Shown: in pieces, positions 34,657-42,423 of the stretch
Layout: every line of letters begins with the position of its first letter
How positions within the stretch are numbered: the first letter of the stretch is position 1
Source of the DNA: an uncultured Anaerotignum sp.
GTDB taxonomy: Bacteria; Bacillota; Clostridia; Lachnospirales; Anaerotignaceae
Length of the DNA stretch: 44,669 nt
NCBI RefSeq assembly: GCF_934277605.1
Contig: NZ_CAKQVD010000010.1
Span: 1-44,669 of the forward strand
Direction of reading: 5' to 3'
Translations under genes and position numbers: made by a program
The notes under the pieces: model-generated
The model's input: the letters and a program-made list of their open reading frames with translations, nothing else
What the model was told of the DNA's origin: nothing
Databases searched by the model: none

Positions 34657-34671
34657 GGCGGCTCTCCCGCC
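34657..34671 (-). other. 5-bp GC hairpin before fhs ribosome binding site
   Basis: GGCGG/CCGCC with a 5-nt loop, perfect, about 7 nt upstream of AGAGGAG. It could stabilise the processed mRNA end or affect initiation. Confidence 0.6.
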
Positions 34672-34726
34672 TTTCACATTACCGGTATTCTGACACTGGA
34701 ACGGTGAGGCATTGCAAAATTTCCAT

Positions 34727-34772
34727 AAAAAAAGCCGCACACAATCCAAGCATCATCGCCCAGACGGTCGGC
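34727..34772 (-). terminator. Expression-platform terminator of the ZTP riboswitch
   Basis: On minus GCCGAC (34767-34772 side) can pair with GT(G)CGGC (34734-34740 side), followed by T7 (34727-34733). The 5' arm overlaps the aptamer's conserved 3' domain, so folding of the ligand-bound aptamer would block it. The stem is short, with one bulge. Confidence 0.55.
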
Positions 34773-34831
34773 ATTCGAATCAGTCATACTTCCATGTGGT
34801 TGTTTCCACTTCCGTCAGTCATATGACCCTG
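34758..34831 (-). ncRNA. ZTP (pfl) riboswitch
   Basis: Senses ZTP/ZMP, which build up when 10-formyl-THF is short, and switches on one-carbon genes. On minus: P1 GGTCATA/TATGACT (34822-34828 with 34782-34788), inner stem GTGG/CCAC (34796-34809), the conserved 3' element CCGTCTGGGC (34758-34767), and the pseudoknot GACGG (34812-34816) with CCGTC (34763-34767), all five pairs present. It sits at the very start of the fhs-folD transcript, a typical genetic location for this class. Confidence 0.9.
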
Positions 34832-34836
34832 TGCTG

Positions 34837-34865
34837 ATAATACTATACTTGTCTGTTTTTGTCAA
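34837..34865 (-). promoter_or_regulatory. Promoter of fhs-folD
   Basis: On minus perfect TTGACA (34860-34865), 17-nt spacer, TATTAT (34837-34842). The transcript would begin within a few bases of the riboswitch. Confidence 0.88.
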
Positions 34866-34886
34866 TCCATTTCAATCAAAAACAGG

Positions 34887-34919
34887 AAAAAGGATTGCAG
34901 CATACTTCTGCAATCCTTT
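34887..34919 (-). terminator. Terminator of ftsK
   Basis: Stem AAAGGATTGCAG/CTGCAATCCTTT with a 7-nt loop and T5 on minus, just after the stop codon. Confidence 0.92.
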
Positions 34920-34928
34920 ATGGCAGCT

Positions 34929-37757
34929 TTAAATCTCATCGGGAACTGCGCCCGTCATTTCCTCCCATTCACTTTTGGTAATGAGTACCTTTCTCGGCTT
35001 ACTGCCCTCCTCGGGGCCGACAATGCCCTGCCGCTCCAAATCATCCATCAGCCTTGCCGCACGGTTATAGCCAATGCGGAATTGTCTTTGGAGCATGGAA
35101 ACAGATGCCTTTTCCTTTTCCAAAATCAAATCAACCGCCTGAGAGAAAAATTCATCCGAATCCTCCGCCGCACCGCCAACCTTGCCGGCAGCAGTAATTT
35201 GGTCGATGGTTTCCTGCGTATAATAGGGCTTGCTGCTCTTTTTGAGGAAATCGACAATGGCTTCGACCTCCTGGTCTGTCACAAATGCGCCCTGCAAACG
35301 AGAGGGCTTGCTCTGACCGGAGGGATAGAACAGCATATCGCCCTTCCCCAGCAGCTTTTCCGCCCCCACCATATCCAGAATCGTTCTGGAATCAATGCCG
35401 GAGGATACGGCAAACGCCAATCTTGAGGGAATGTTCGCCTTAATCACACCCGTGATGACATCTACAGATGGACGCTGTGTTGCAATAATCAGGTGCATCC
35501 CTGCCGCACGGGCCATCTGCGCCAAACGGCAGATGGCATCCTCCACCTCGCCGGGTGCCGCCATCATCAGGTCTGCCAATTCATCAATGATAATCACGAT
35601 TTGGGGCATTTTCGCCTTCTCCTCGCCCTTTTCCTCCATCAATTTATTAAAGCCCTTGATATCTCTAACGCTGTGTGCGGCAAAATCATTATATCTTTGC
35701 AGCATTTCACGCACTGCCCAATTCAGCGCAGATGCCGCCTTTTTCGGATCTGTCACAACAGGAATCAGCAAATGCGGAATCCCGTTATACACGCTCAGCT
35801 CTACCACCTTCGGATCGACCAAAAGCAGCTTTACCTCCTGCGGATTGGCTTTATATAAAATGCTTGTAATCAATGTGTTAATGCAAACGGATTTCCCTGA
35901 GCCGGTTGCCCCCGCAATCAGCAAATGCGGCATTTTCGCAATATCCGTTACCACAGGGTTGCCTGCAATATCCTGCCCCAAGGCAAAGGCCAGCTTGGAG
36001 GGGTGCTGCTTGAAGGCATCACTTTCCAGCAGTGTGCGCATATAAACCGACTGCGTTTCCTTATTCGGCACCTCAATGCCGACTGCCGCCTTTCCCGGAA
36101 TGGGTGCCTCAATACGAATCCCGCTTGCCGCCAGATTCAAGGCAATATCATCCGCCAAATTCACAATCTTGCTGACCTTTACCCCTTGGCTCGGGGAAAG
36201 CTCATAACGGGTAACGGTTGGGCCCTTGCTGATTTGAATGACCTTCGCCTCCACCCCAAAGCTCTTGAGCGTATTTTCCAGCTTTTTGGCATTTTCAAAC
36301 AGCTCTGTGCGTCCGCCGCCGTTTTCTGTTTGCGTATCCTTTCCCAAAAGCGTAATCGGGGGGAAAATATAAGGTCTTTCCTCCTCGGCAGGTGCCTCCT
36401 TCGGTGTGGAAACGGCTTCTGTCGGCTTCGGTGCTTCCTGCGCTGCGGCTTCTTCGGTCTGCTCTGCTTTCTCTGCCGCAACCGGAGGCTCTTCCTCTGC
36501 TGCAACCGGAGGCTGTTCCTCTGTCACAACCGGAGGCTCCTCCGCCGCCGCAGACCTTCTCGGCAAAACCGTTCTGCCCATGTCCTCATCCGGAAAAATA
36601 TCAATGCCAATGCCTTCCTCCTGTGACTTTTCCGCAAAGATTTCTTCAAACAAGGCATCCTCTGCATCCTGCGCCGTATCCTCTGCCGCTTTTTCCTGTG
36701 CTGTGGCAACCTCCTTCAGCACATCCTCCGCCATGCTTGCCGCCGCCTCCTTGATAGAGGGCGCATCCTCGGCCTTTTCGCTTTCTGCGGGTGCTTCTCT
36801 GCGCACAGCCTTCTCTACACCGTTTTCCTTGACATAATCAAAAATCGGCTCTCGTTTTTTTGTTTCCAAAATCAAGGGCTTTTTGCGGAAAACCGTTTCC
36901 TCGACATAAGGCGTTTTGCCATTTTCCTCCTGCACCTCAATATTAAAATCCTCTCGGTTCATTTTTCTGCGTCGCTGTGCTTTTTTCGCCTGCCGCTCCG
37001 CCTCAAATTCCTCCTGCTGACGAATCAGCTCTGCTTTATTCTTAATTCTTTCATTCTTAACCCTTCTTCTTGCCTTGCGGTGCTGATTGGCGTCCCCAAT
37101 CGCATGAAAAAGGGATTTTCCTGTTGCCATCACAACGGAAATAACCCCCATTGCCAAAAGCAGAATCACGCTCCCCAAGGTATCCAACACACGATACAGA
37201 CCGCCGCCGATTAAGCCGCCAAATAAACCGCCGTTTGTAAACGCACCCGCCCCGTAAAGCACGCCGCATCGCTTGAAAAAGCCAAGGCTTTCCGCTGTCT
37301 GCACCGGATGAAGCACCTGTGCAAAGGCGGCAACCGTCAGCAAAAACAGCCCTGTGCCGATTCCTCGCACCAAGGGGTATCTCTTTTCCTCGCTTGCCAA
37401 CATCCAAACGCAATATGCAATCACGCAAAGCGGCAAAAAGAAGCCGCCAAGCCCAAACAGCCCCTTAAAAAAGCTGCTGATAATGCCGCCGATGACACCC
37501 ATTTTTTCCGTCAGCAGACTGATAAAAACAATCACGGAGGCCGCAATGATGAGCAGCAAAATAATCTCATCCAAAAGGCTGTCTCCAAAGCGGGCGGGCT
37601 GTGCCTTCATTCTGGTGGTTTCCTTCTTGGCTCCTGTTTCTTTTTTGACACTGCTCTTTGCCGTTGTCTTTTTCACAGTGGGCGTTTTCGCAGTGGTTTT
37701 GGCAGTGGTTTTCCTGTTTTTTTGTTCCGCCAAAGCTCTCACCTCATCTATTTTCAT
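34929..37757 (-). CDS. ftsK: DNA translocase FtsK/SpoIIIE
   Basis: ATP-driven DNA pump at the division or sporulation septum. 942 residues: basic Lys/Thr-rich N-terminus, four membrane helices (about 60-200), a long Glu/Ala/Pro-rich linker (about 250-500) containing PPV-x-x-EE repeats of 8 residues, then the motor with Walker A AGATGSGKS near 616 and Walker B IIIDELAD near 722, and the C-terminal gamma winged helix (VSMLQRQFRIGYNRAARL). An in-frame TTG at 37781 coincides with the predicted transcript start, so the ATG at 37757 is preferred despite a ribosome binding site (GAAGGA) very close to it. Whether it acts as FtsK or SpoIIIE cannot be told from sequence. Confidence 0.95.
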   Translation of the reverse strand: MKIDEVRALAEQKNRKTTAKTTAKTPTVKKTTAKSSVKKETGAKKETTRMKAQPARFGDSLLDEIILLLIIAASVIVFISLLTEKMGVIGGIISSFFKGLFGLGGFFLPLCVIAYCVWMLASEEKRYPLVRGIGTGLFLLTVAAFAQVLHPVQTAESLGFFKRCGVLYGAGAFTNGGLFGGLIGGGLYRVLDTLGSVILLLAMGVISVVMATGKSLFHAIGDANQHRKARRRVKNERIKNKAELIRQQEEFEAERQAKKAQRRRKMNREDFNIEVQEENGKTPYVEETVFRKKPLILETKKREPIFDYVKENGVEKAVRREAPAESEKAEDAPSIKEAAASMAEDVLKEVATAQEKAAEDTAQDAEDALFEEIFAEKSQEEGIGIDIFPDEDMGRTVLPRRSAAAEEPPVVTEEQPPVAAEEEPPVAAEKAEQTEEAAAQEAPKPTEAVSTPKEAPAEEERPYIFPPITLLGKDTQTENGGGRTELFENAKKLENTLKSFGVEAKVIQISKGPTVTRYELSPSQGVKVSKIVNLADDIALNLAASGIRIEAPIPGKAAVGIEVPNKETQSVYMRTLLESDAFKQHPSKLAFALGQDIAGNPVVTDIAKMPHLLIAGATGSGKSVCINTLITSILYKANPQEVKLLLVDPKVVELSVYNGIPHLLIPVVTDPKKAASALNWAVREMLQRYNDFAAHSVRDIKGFNKLMEEKGEEKAKMPQIVIIIDELADLMMAAPGEVEDAICRLAQMARAAGMHLIIATQRPSVDVITGVIKANIPSRLAFAVSSGIDSRTILDMVGAEKLLGKGDMLFYPSGQSKPSRLQGAFVTDQEVEAIVDFLKKSSKPYYTQETIDQITAAGKVGGAAEDSDEFFSQAVDLILEKEKASVSMLQRQFRIGYNRAARLMDDLERQGIVGPEEGSKPRKVLITKSEWEEMTGAVPDEI
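36481..36545. repeat. 24-bp tandem repeat in ftsK linker
   Basis: The unit beginning ACCGGAGGCT recurs at 36481, 36505 and 36529 (period 24 bp), with small differences, encoding successive PPV-x-x-EE-x units in the flexible linker. Confidence 0.85.
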
Positions 37758-37787
37758 ATCCTTCAGATAAAAATTTTCCAATATATA

Positions 37788-37816
37788 ATTTTATCATAAA
37801 ATTCCTTTGCACGCAA
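37788..37816 (-). promoter_or_regulatory. Promoter of ftsK
   Basis: On minus TTGCGT (37811-37816), 17-nt spacer, TAAAAT (37788-37793). Predicted transcript start near 37781. Confidence 0.75.
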
Positions 37817-37818
37817 AT

Positions 37819-37859
37819 ATACCTTGGCTTCCGCAGAACCCAAGGCATTTTGTTTTTTT
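37819..37859 (+). terminator. Hairpin with T tract on plus after the second DMT gene
   Basis: Stem ATACCTTGG/CCAAGGCAT (one G-T pair) extended inward by TTC/GAA, followed on plus by TTTTGTTTTTTT. Both neighbours lie on minus, where only ATATTTG follows the stem, so the stronger terminator orientation is antisense. Confidence 0.6.
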
Positions 37860-37861
37860 CG

Positions 37862-38761
37862 TTATTTCGATTGCAAAGAAAGCGCCACCACTGTCCCCAA
37901 AATCAGTGCAAAGCCCACCAGGTCCATGCCTTGAAATTTTGCGTGCAAAAAGAGGAAGGAAATGATAACCGCCGTAATCGGCTCCACCATCCCGAGCAGG
38001 CTTCCCATGAAGGGCCCCACAATGCTGACACCCTTCAGATAAAGCGAAAACGCAATCGCCGTGCCAATCACAACCACCCCTGCCGTCGCCAAAACAGTTC
38101 CTTGGTCAAAGAGAATCTCATAATTCCAAGGGCGCACAAAGGGCAGCATAGCCACACCCGCAAGCAGCATGGCATAGCCCACAACGGCATGCACGCCATA
38201 GTGCCGCAGCAAATTCCCCGAAAGCAGATTATATGCCGCACCGCCTGCCGCCGCACCTAAGCCGAACACCAAAGCCAAGGTTGTGATGCTCATGCTGTGA
38301 ATATTGCCATGCGTACTGAGCAAAAACACCCCCAGCAATGCACAAAAGATAGCACCTGTTTCCATTTTACGAGGCCAACGCTTTTCCTTGAAGCACACAA
38401 CCCCCAAAATCAACAAAGGCGCCAAGGACTGCAGCACCGTTGAGGTGCCTGCATTGGAATATTGGATGGCCGCAAAATAGGTATACTGACAGCTCAGCAT
38501 ACCAAAAACAGAAAAAATCAAGAGCTGCCTTCTGTCCACAGGATTTTTCCAGATATCCCCCATCCGTTTTTTCGTCAGCAAAAAGCCCATCAAAACCAAA
38601 AGCACTCCCGCCAAAAGCAGCCGCACCATCACAAGCCAATCTGCCGTAATATCCTTTTTCTGAAATAAATATTGCCCAAAGCAGCCGGAAAGCCCCCAGC
38701 ACATCCCCCCGGCCAGAGTATAGCAGATTCCCGCTGTTCGTTTTTTCTTTTGTTCCTCCAT
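37862..38761 (-). CDS. DMT-superfamily transporter (EamA domains), second copy
   Basis: 299-residue exporter with ten hydrophobic segments in two EamA repeats. The start at 38761 follows AGGTGA; a longer reading upstream would cross the promoter. LAGGMCWGLSGCFGQYLF opens repeat 1, and the second repeat has GPFMGSLLGMVEPITAVI, typical of RhaT/EamA exporters. Not closely similar to the first DMT protein (27264-28112). It lies downstream of the ilvA terminator with its own promoter. Substrate unknown. Confidence 0.9.
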   Translation of the reverse strand: MEEQKKKRTAGICYTLAGGMCWGLSGCFGQYLFQKKDITADWLVMVRLLLAGVLLVLMGFLLTKKRMGDIWKNPVDRRQLLIFSVFGMLSCQYTYFAAIQYSNAGTSTVLQSLAPLLILGVVCFKEKRWPRKMETGAIFCALLGVFLLSTHGNIHSMSITTLALVFGLGAAAGGAAYNLLSGNLLRHYGVHAVVGYAMLLAGVAMLPFVRPWNYEILFDQGTVLATAGVVVIGTAIAFSLYLKGVSIVGPFMGSLLGMVEPITAVIISFLFLHAKFQGMDLVGFALILGTVVALSLQSK

Positions 38762-38780
38762 TTTTTTCACCTCAGATAAC

Positions 38781-38809
38781 AGAATACTCGATTTGCGGGG
38801 TTTTTTCAA
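38781..38809 (-). promoter_or_regulatory. Promoter of second DMT gene
   Basis: On minus TTGAAA (38804-38809), 17-nt spacer, TATTCT (38781-38786). Confidence 0.72.
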
Positions 38810-38820
38810 TCATAAAAAAG

Positions 38821-38864
38821 AAAAAGCAAGAAATCTCTTTTATATCGAAATTTCTTGCTTTTTT
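38821..38864 (-). terminator. Terminator of ilvA
   Basis: An 11-bp stem AAGCAAGAAAT/ATTTCTTGCTT with U-rich flanks on both strands; on minus it is followed by TTTTTCTTTTTT. Confidence 0.9.
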
Positions 38865-38929
38865 GATTTGGAATATCATGCACGGTTCCGCTTAAGAAGC
38901 CAAAGAAATGATAAGTCGATGTGTTGAAA

Positions 38930-40120
38930 TCAGATTGTGTAGCCGTTTGCTTTCAGTGCTGCAACCATTTCTTCGTAGTGTGCTTTGTTTCTTGTTTCAA
39001 CTGTTACGTTTACAACAACATTGCTTACTGCTACGCCCTTTGCTCTTCTGTCATGGTTTACATCCAGAATGTTTGCGCCTGTCTGTGCAATAATCTGCAG
39101 CAGCTGAATCAGCTGACCGGGCTTATCTGCCATCATTACAGAAAATTCAGCGATTCTGCCGTTTTCCTGCAGGCCCTTGTCGATGATTCTGTCCAGTACG
39201 TTTACGTCTACGTTACCGCCGGAAACAACACAAACTACGTTTTTGCCCTTGATATCAACCTTGTTTGTCATAGCTGCTGCTACAGAAACTGCGCCTGCGC
39301 CTTCTGCTACCATTTTGTGTTTTTCCAGCAACATCAGGATTGCGGATGCGATTTCAGCCTCTGTTACAGTTACAATGCCGTCAACATATTTCAAGCAAGC
39401 TTCAAATGTCAGTGTACCGGGTTCTTTTACTGCGATACCGTCTGCCATTGTGGAAACGCTTGCCAGCTTTACAATTCTCTTGTGTTCCATGGACTGCTTC
39501 ATGGAAGGAGCGCCTGCTGCCTGTACACCGTATACCTTGCAGTTGGGGTTGATGCTCTTGATTGCGCAAGCAACACCGGAAATCAGACCGCCGCCACCGA
39601 TGGGAACGAATACAACGTCTGCTTCGGGCAGTTTTTCCATGATTTCCAGACCAACCGTACCCTGACCTGCCATTACATATTCATCGTTGAAGGGGTGCAA
39701 GAATGTGTAGCCCTTTTCCTGCTGCAGTTCCACTGCCTTTGCAGCAGCATCATCATATACGCCGGGAACCAGAACAACCTCTGCGCCGTAGCTCTTTGTC
39801 GCTTCAACCTTAGCCAGAGGAGCGCCTGCGGGCATGCAGATAGTAGCCTTAATGCCTTTTTTCTGTGCTGCCAGAGCAACGCCCTGTGCATGGTTACCTG
39901 CGGAGCAAGCGATTACGCCCTTGGAAGCTTCTTCTTCTGTCAGGCTTGCTGTTTTCACATAAGCACCTCTCAGCTTGAAGGAGCCTGTTACCTGCATATT
40001 TTCGCATTTGATGAATACGTTTGCATTGGGGTTAATAAAAGCGGATTCGTACAAAGGTGTTACTCTTGCAACGCCTTCCAGTGTTTTTTTTGCGTCCTGA
40101 ATCATTTCTAATGTCAGCAT
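38930..40120 (-). CDS. ilvA: Threonine ammonia-lyase with ACT domain
   Basis: PLP enzyme that deaminates threonine to 2-oxobutanoate. 396 residues: N-terminal PLP domain with SFKLRGA (Schiff-base Lys49) and a GGGGLISG phosphate-binding loop, followed by one C-terminal ACT domain (about 325-396). The single ACT domain and short length match the TdcB-like/IlvA-short group, not the long biosynthetic form. Monocistronic, with strong promoter and AGGAGG, away from other ilv genes. It could supply 2-oxobutanoate for isoleucine synthesis or for propionate fermentation; the sequence does not decide. Confidence 0.93.
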   Translation of the reverse strand: MLTLEMIQDAKKTLEGVARVTPLYESAFINPNANVFIKCENMQVTGSFKLRGAYVKTASLTEEEASKGVIACSAGNHAQGVALAAQKKGIKATICMPAGAPLAKVEATKSYGAEVVLVPGVYDDAAAKAVELQQEKGYTFLHPFNDEYVMAGQGTVGLEIMEKLPEADVVFVPIGGGGLISGVACAIKSINPNCKVYGVQAAGAPSMKQSMEHKRIVKLASVSTMADGIAVKEPGTLTFEACLKYVDGIVTVTEAEIASAILMLLEKHKMVAEGAGAVSVAAAMTNKVDIKGKNVVCVVSGGNVDVNVLDRIIDKGLQENGRIAEFSVMMADKPGQLIQLLQIIAQTGANILDVNHDRRAKGVAVSNVVVNVTVETRNKAHYEEMVAALKANGYTI

Positions 40121-40211
40121 TTTTTATCCTCCTATTGTCTGTTTCACGTTTCTATTTGTCTTTTTATCAAGGACATTTATCTATCCTTGTCTTTCTCTCA
40201 AATACAGATAA

Positions 40212-40240
40212 ATTATAGTACGCATTCCCGATTCCGTCAA
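40212..40240 (-). promoter_or_regulatory. Promoter of ilvA
   Basis: On minus TTGACG (40235-40240), 17-nt spacer, TATAAT (40212-40217). The leader of about 85 nt contains a 6-bp hairpin CAAGGA/TCCTTG; no T-box or riboswitch is seen. Confidence 0.88.
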
Positions 40241-40270
40241 CAGCTATTTGTGATTTTTTAGACATTTTCT

Positions 40271-40301
40271 GCGATTTTGTTAAAAATTCCAACAAATCCG
40301 C
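40271..40301. other. Imperfect palindrome upstream of ilvA promoter
   Basis: Arms GCGATTTTGTT (40271-40281) and AACAAATCCGC (40291-40301) pair at 10 of 11 positions around a 9-nt centre. It lies about 30 bp upstream of the ilvA -35. It has no T tract and may be a protein-binding site. Besides it, the ilvA promoter and the clpX terminator, I see nothing in 40121-40422. Confidence 0.5.
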
Positions 40302-40363
40302 CAAAGATGCACATTGTTCCGCTCACTAAAAAATGATACCGTTTTCCATTGTGCGTTTTTCCA

Positions 40364-40402
40364 ATAAAAAAAGTATCCCCATCCTATTGATAGAGATACT
40401 TT
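40364..40402 (-). terminator. Terminator of tig-clpP-clpX
   Basis: Stem AAGTATC/GATACTT with a large 20-nt centre partly paired, followed by T7 on minus, about 20 nt past the clpX stop. Confidence 0.8.
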
Positions 40403-40422
40403 CTTTTTCATTTTTCCATTAT

Positions 40423-41724
40423 TTACGCAGAAACACCGTTGTTTCCCTTGCTGCTTTTGCGCTTACGCATCCGCTGCAAAGGCTTTCTGTCCTCATTATA
40501 GACATATTCGGGTGCCGCCTTGCCGTTTACCACATCCTCTGTGATCATGCAACGCTCCACCGTTGTTTCTGTCGGAATTTCATACATAATCGGGTTGATG
40601 AATTCCTCCACAATGGAACGCAGGCCTCTTGCACCTGTTTCCCGCTCGATTGCCTTTTTCGCAATGGCACGCAGGGCCTCCTCTTTAAACTCCAGAATAA
40701 CATCATCCAGCGCAAAGAGATATTCATACTGCTTTGTCAGTGCGTTCTTGGGTTCTGTTAAAATATGCACAAAGGCTTCCTCATCCAGATTATCCAGTGT
40801 TACCACCACAGGCAAACGCCCGATAAATTCCGGAATCAGACCATACTTCAGCAAATCCTGCGGCATCAGGCTTTGCAGCAGCTCATCCTCTGTTTTATCC
40901 ACCTTGCTCTTTACCTCTGCGCCAAAGCCGATTACCTTATGCCCCATGCGGTTTTGAATGATTTTTTCAATACCGCCGAAGGCACCGCCGCAGATGAACA
41001 AAATATTCGTCGTATCAATCTGGATAAATTCCTGATGGGGGTGCTTTCTGCCGCCCTGTGGAGGCACGCTTGCCACAGTCCCCTCCAGAATTTTCAACAA
41101 CGCCTGCTGTACGCCTTCGCCGCTGACATCTCTGGTGATGGATACATTTTCGCTTTTCTTTGTGATTTTATCAATTTCATCAATGTAGATAATCCCACGC
41201 TCTGCCTTTTCAATATCGTAATCTGCCGCTTGAATCAGCTTCAGCAGGATATTCTCCACATCCTCGCCAACATAGCCGGCCTCGGTCAAGGAGGTTGCAT
41301 CCGCAATCGCAAAGGGTACATTCAGCACTCTTGCCAAGGTCTGCGCCAAAAGGGTTTTCCCTGTCCCTGTGGGGCCAACCAGAAGAATGTTGCTCTTTTG
41401 CAGCTCCACATCCTCCGCCTTGGTGTCCATATAAATGCGCTTATAATGGTTATACACCGCAACAGCCAATGCCTGCTTTGCTCTGTTCTGTCCGATGACA
41501 TATTCGTCCAGTGTTTCCTTGATTTCCTTCGGCTTCGGCACGTTAAAGTTTTCATCCTTATTTGCCAGAACGTCATATTCCTCCTCAATGATGTCCGAAC
41601 AAAGATCAATACATTCATCACAGATATACACATTCGGTCCGGCAATCAGCTTTTTCACCTGATCCTGCGTTTTTCCACAGAAGGAGCAACGCAGCTTATT
41701 CATGTCTTCCGTTTTCCCCGACAT
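40423..41724 (-). CDS. clpX: ATP-dependent Clp protease unfoldase ClpX
   Basis: Hexameric AAA+ unfoldase that feeds substrates to ClpP. 433 residues: N-terminal zinc-binding domain (Cys13, Cys16, Cys35, Cys38), Walker A GPTGTGKT near 116, IYIDEIDK (Walker B) near 180, sensor and C-terminal D2 region. The IGF-type ClpP-docking loop is read as VIGFGAEV near 258-265. ATG directly follows the clpP stop (TAAATG). Confidence 0.98.
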   Translation of the reverse strand: MSGKTEDMNKLRCSFCGKTQDQVKKLIAGPNVYICDECIDLCSDIIEEEYDVLANKDENFNVPKPKEIKETLDEYVIGQNRAKQALAVAVYNHYKRIYMDTKAEDVELQKSNILLVGPTGTGKTLLAQTLARVLNVPFAIADATSLTEAGYVGEDVENILLKLIQAADYDIEKAERGIIYIDEIDKITKKSENVSITRDVSGEGVQQALLKILEGTVASVPPQGGRKHPHQEFIQIDTTNILFICGGAFGGIEKIIQNRMGHKVIGFGAEVKSKVDKTEDELLQSLMPQDLLKYGLIPEFIGRLPVVVTLDNLDEEAFVHILTEPKNALTKQYEYLFALDDVILEFKEEALRAIAKKAIERETGARGLRSIVEEFINPIMYEIPTETTVERCMITEDVVNGKAAPEYVYNEDRKPLQRMRKRKSSKGNNGVSA

Positions 41725-42324
41725 TTATCCTCTCTCCTTTGTCTGAGGCTTTGAAATGACAGCATCAATCAAACCGTATGCCTTTGCTTCCTCAGCACTC
41801 ATAAAGTTATCTCGTTCTGTGTCTTTTTCCACTTCCTCCACAGGCTTGCCTGTGTTTTCTGCCAAAATCTGATTCAGCTTTGCTTTGGTGCGCAGGATAT
41901 TTTCCGCATGGATACGGATATCCGTTGCCTGCCCCCTTGCGCCGCCGCTGGGCTGATGAATCATAACCTCGGCATTGGGCAGAGCATATCTCTTGCCCTT
42001 TGCACCGCCTGCCAGCAAAAATGCGCCCATGCTTGCCGCCATGCCAATGCAGATGGTGGAAACATCCGGCTTGATATACTGCATGGTATCATAGATGGCC
42101 ATGCCTGCTGTGACAGAACCGCCGGGGCTGTTGATATACAGGTTGATGTCCTTATCGGGATCCTCCGCTGCCAAAAACAGAAGCTGCGCTACAACAAGGC
42201 TTGCCGTAACATCATTCACTTCTTCTCCCAGAAAGATGATTCTGTCCTTCAGTAATCTGGAATAAATATCATAAGAACGTTCACCACGGTTGGACTGTTC
42301 TACGACCATAGGTACTAAACTCAT
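41725..42324 (-). CDS. clpP: ATP-dependent Clp protease proteolytic subunit ClpP
   Basis: Barrel-forming serine protease. 199 residues with the catalytic triad Ser98 (GMAASMGAF), His123 (MIHQPSGG) and Asp172 (ERDNFMS). Starts at ATG 42324 with GGAGG. Coupled to clpX. A 10-bp hairpin lies in the 99-nt gap after tig. Confidence 0.98.
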   Translation of the reverse strand: MSLVPMVVEQSNRGERSYDIYSRLLKDRIIFLGEEVNDVTASLVVAQLLFLAAEDPDKDINLYINSPGGSVTAGMAIYDTMQYIKPDVSTICIGMAASMGAFLLAGGAKGKRYALPNAEVMIHQPSGGARGQATDIRIHAENILRTKAKLNQILAENTGKPVEEVEKDTERDNFMSAEEAKAYGLIDAVISKPQTKERG

Positions 42325-42353
42325 TATGATTCCTCCAATCTTATATTATCTAA

Positions 42354-42377
42354 ATAGGCACAGTTTCCTGTGCCTAT
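42354..42377 (-). other. 10-bp hairpin between tig and clpP
   Basis: Perfect stem ATAGGCACAG/CTGTGCCTAT with a GAAA tetraloop on minus, followed by only TTTAGAT. It is either a weak terminator or an RNA processing/stability element that could set a different clpXP to tig ratio. No CtsR or CIRCE operator is visible. Confidence 0.7.
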
Positions 42378-42423
42378 CTGTATTGCAATATTTCTAAGGT
42401 TTCGCCTTTTTGGTTTGTTTTTC

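Noticed and set aside
36481..36545. Possible CRISPR-like repeat
   Set aside because: Three 24-bp units without spacers, inside the ftsK coding frame; it encodes the PPV-x-x-EE linker.
38921..40111. 396-aa plus-strand frame opposite ilvA
   Set aside because: Mirror frame of a well-identified gene; Cys/Asn/Tyr-rich composition with no motif. Open only because of the codon choice of ilvA.
40121..40211. T-box or amino-acid riboswitch in the ilvA leader
   Set aside because: The leader is about 85 nt with only a 6-bp hairpin and no T-box element or terminator/antiterminator pair.
42325..42423. CtsR or CIRCE heat-shock operator before clpP
   Set aside because: No GGTCAAA-type direct repeat or CIRCE inverted repeat was found; only the hairpin is present.
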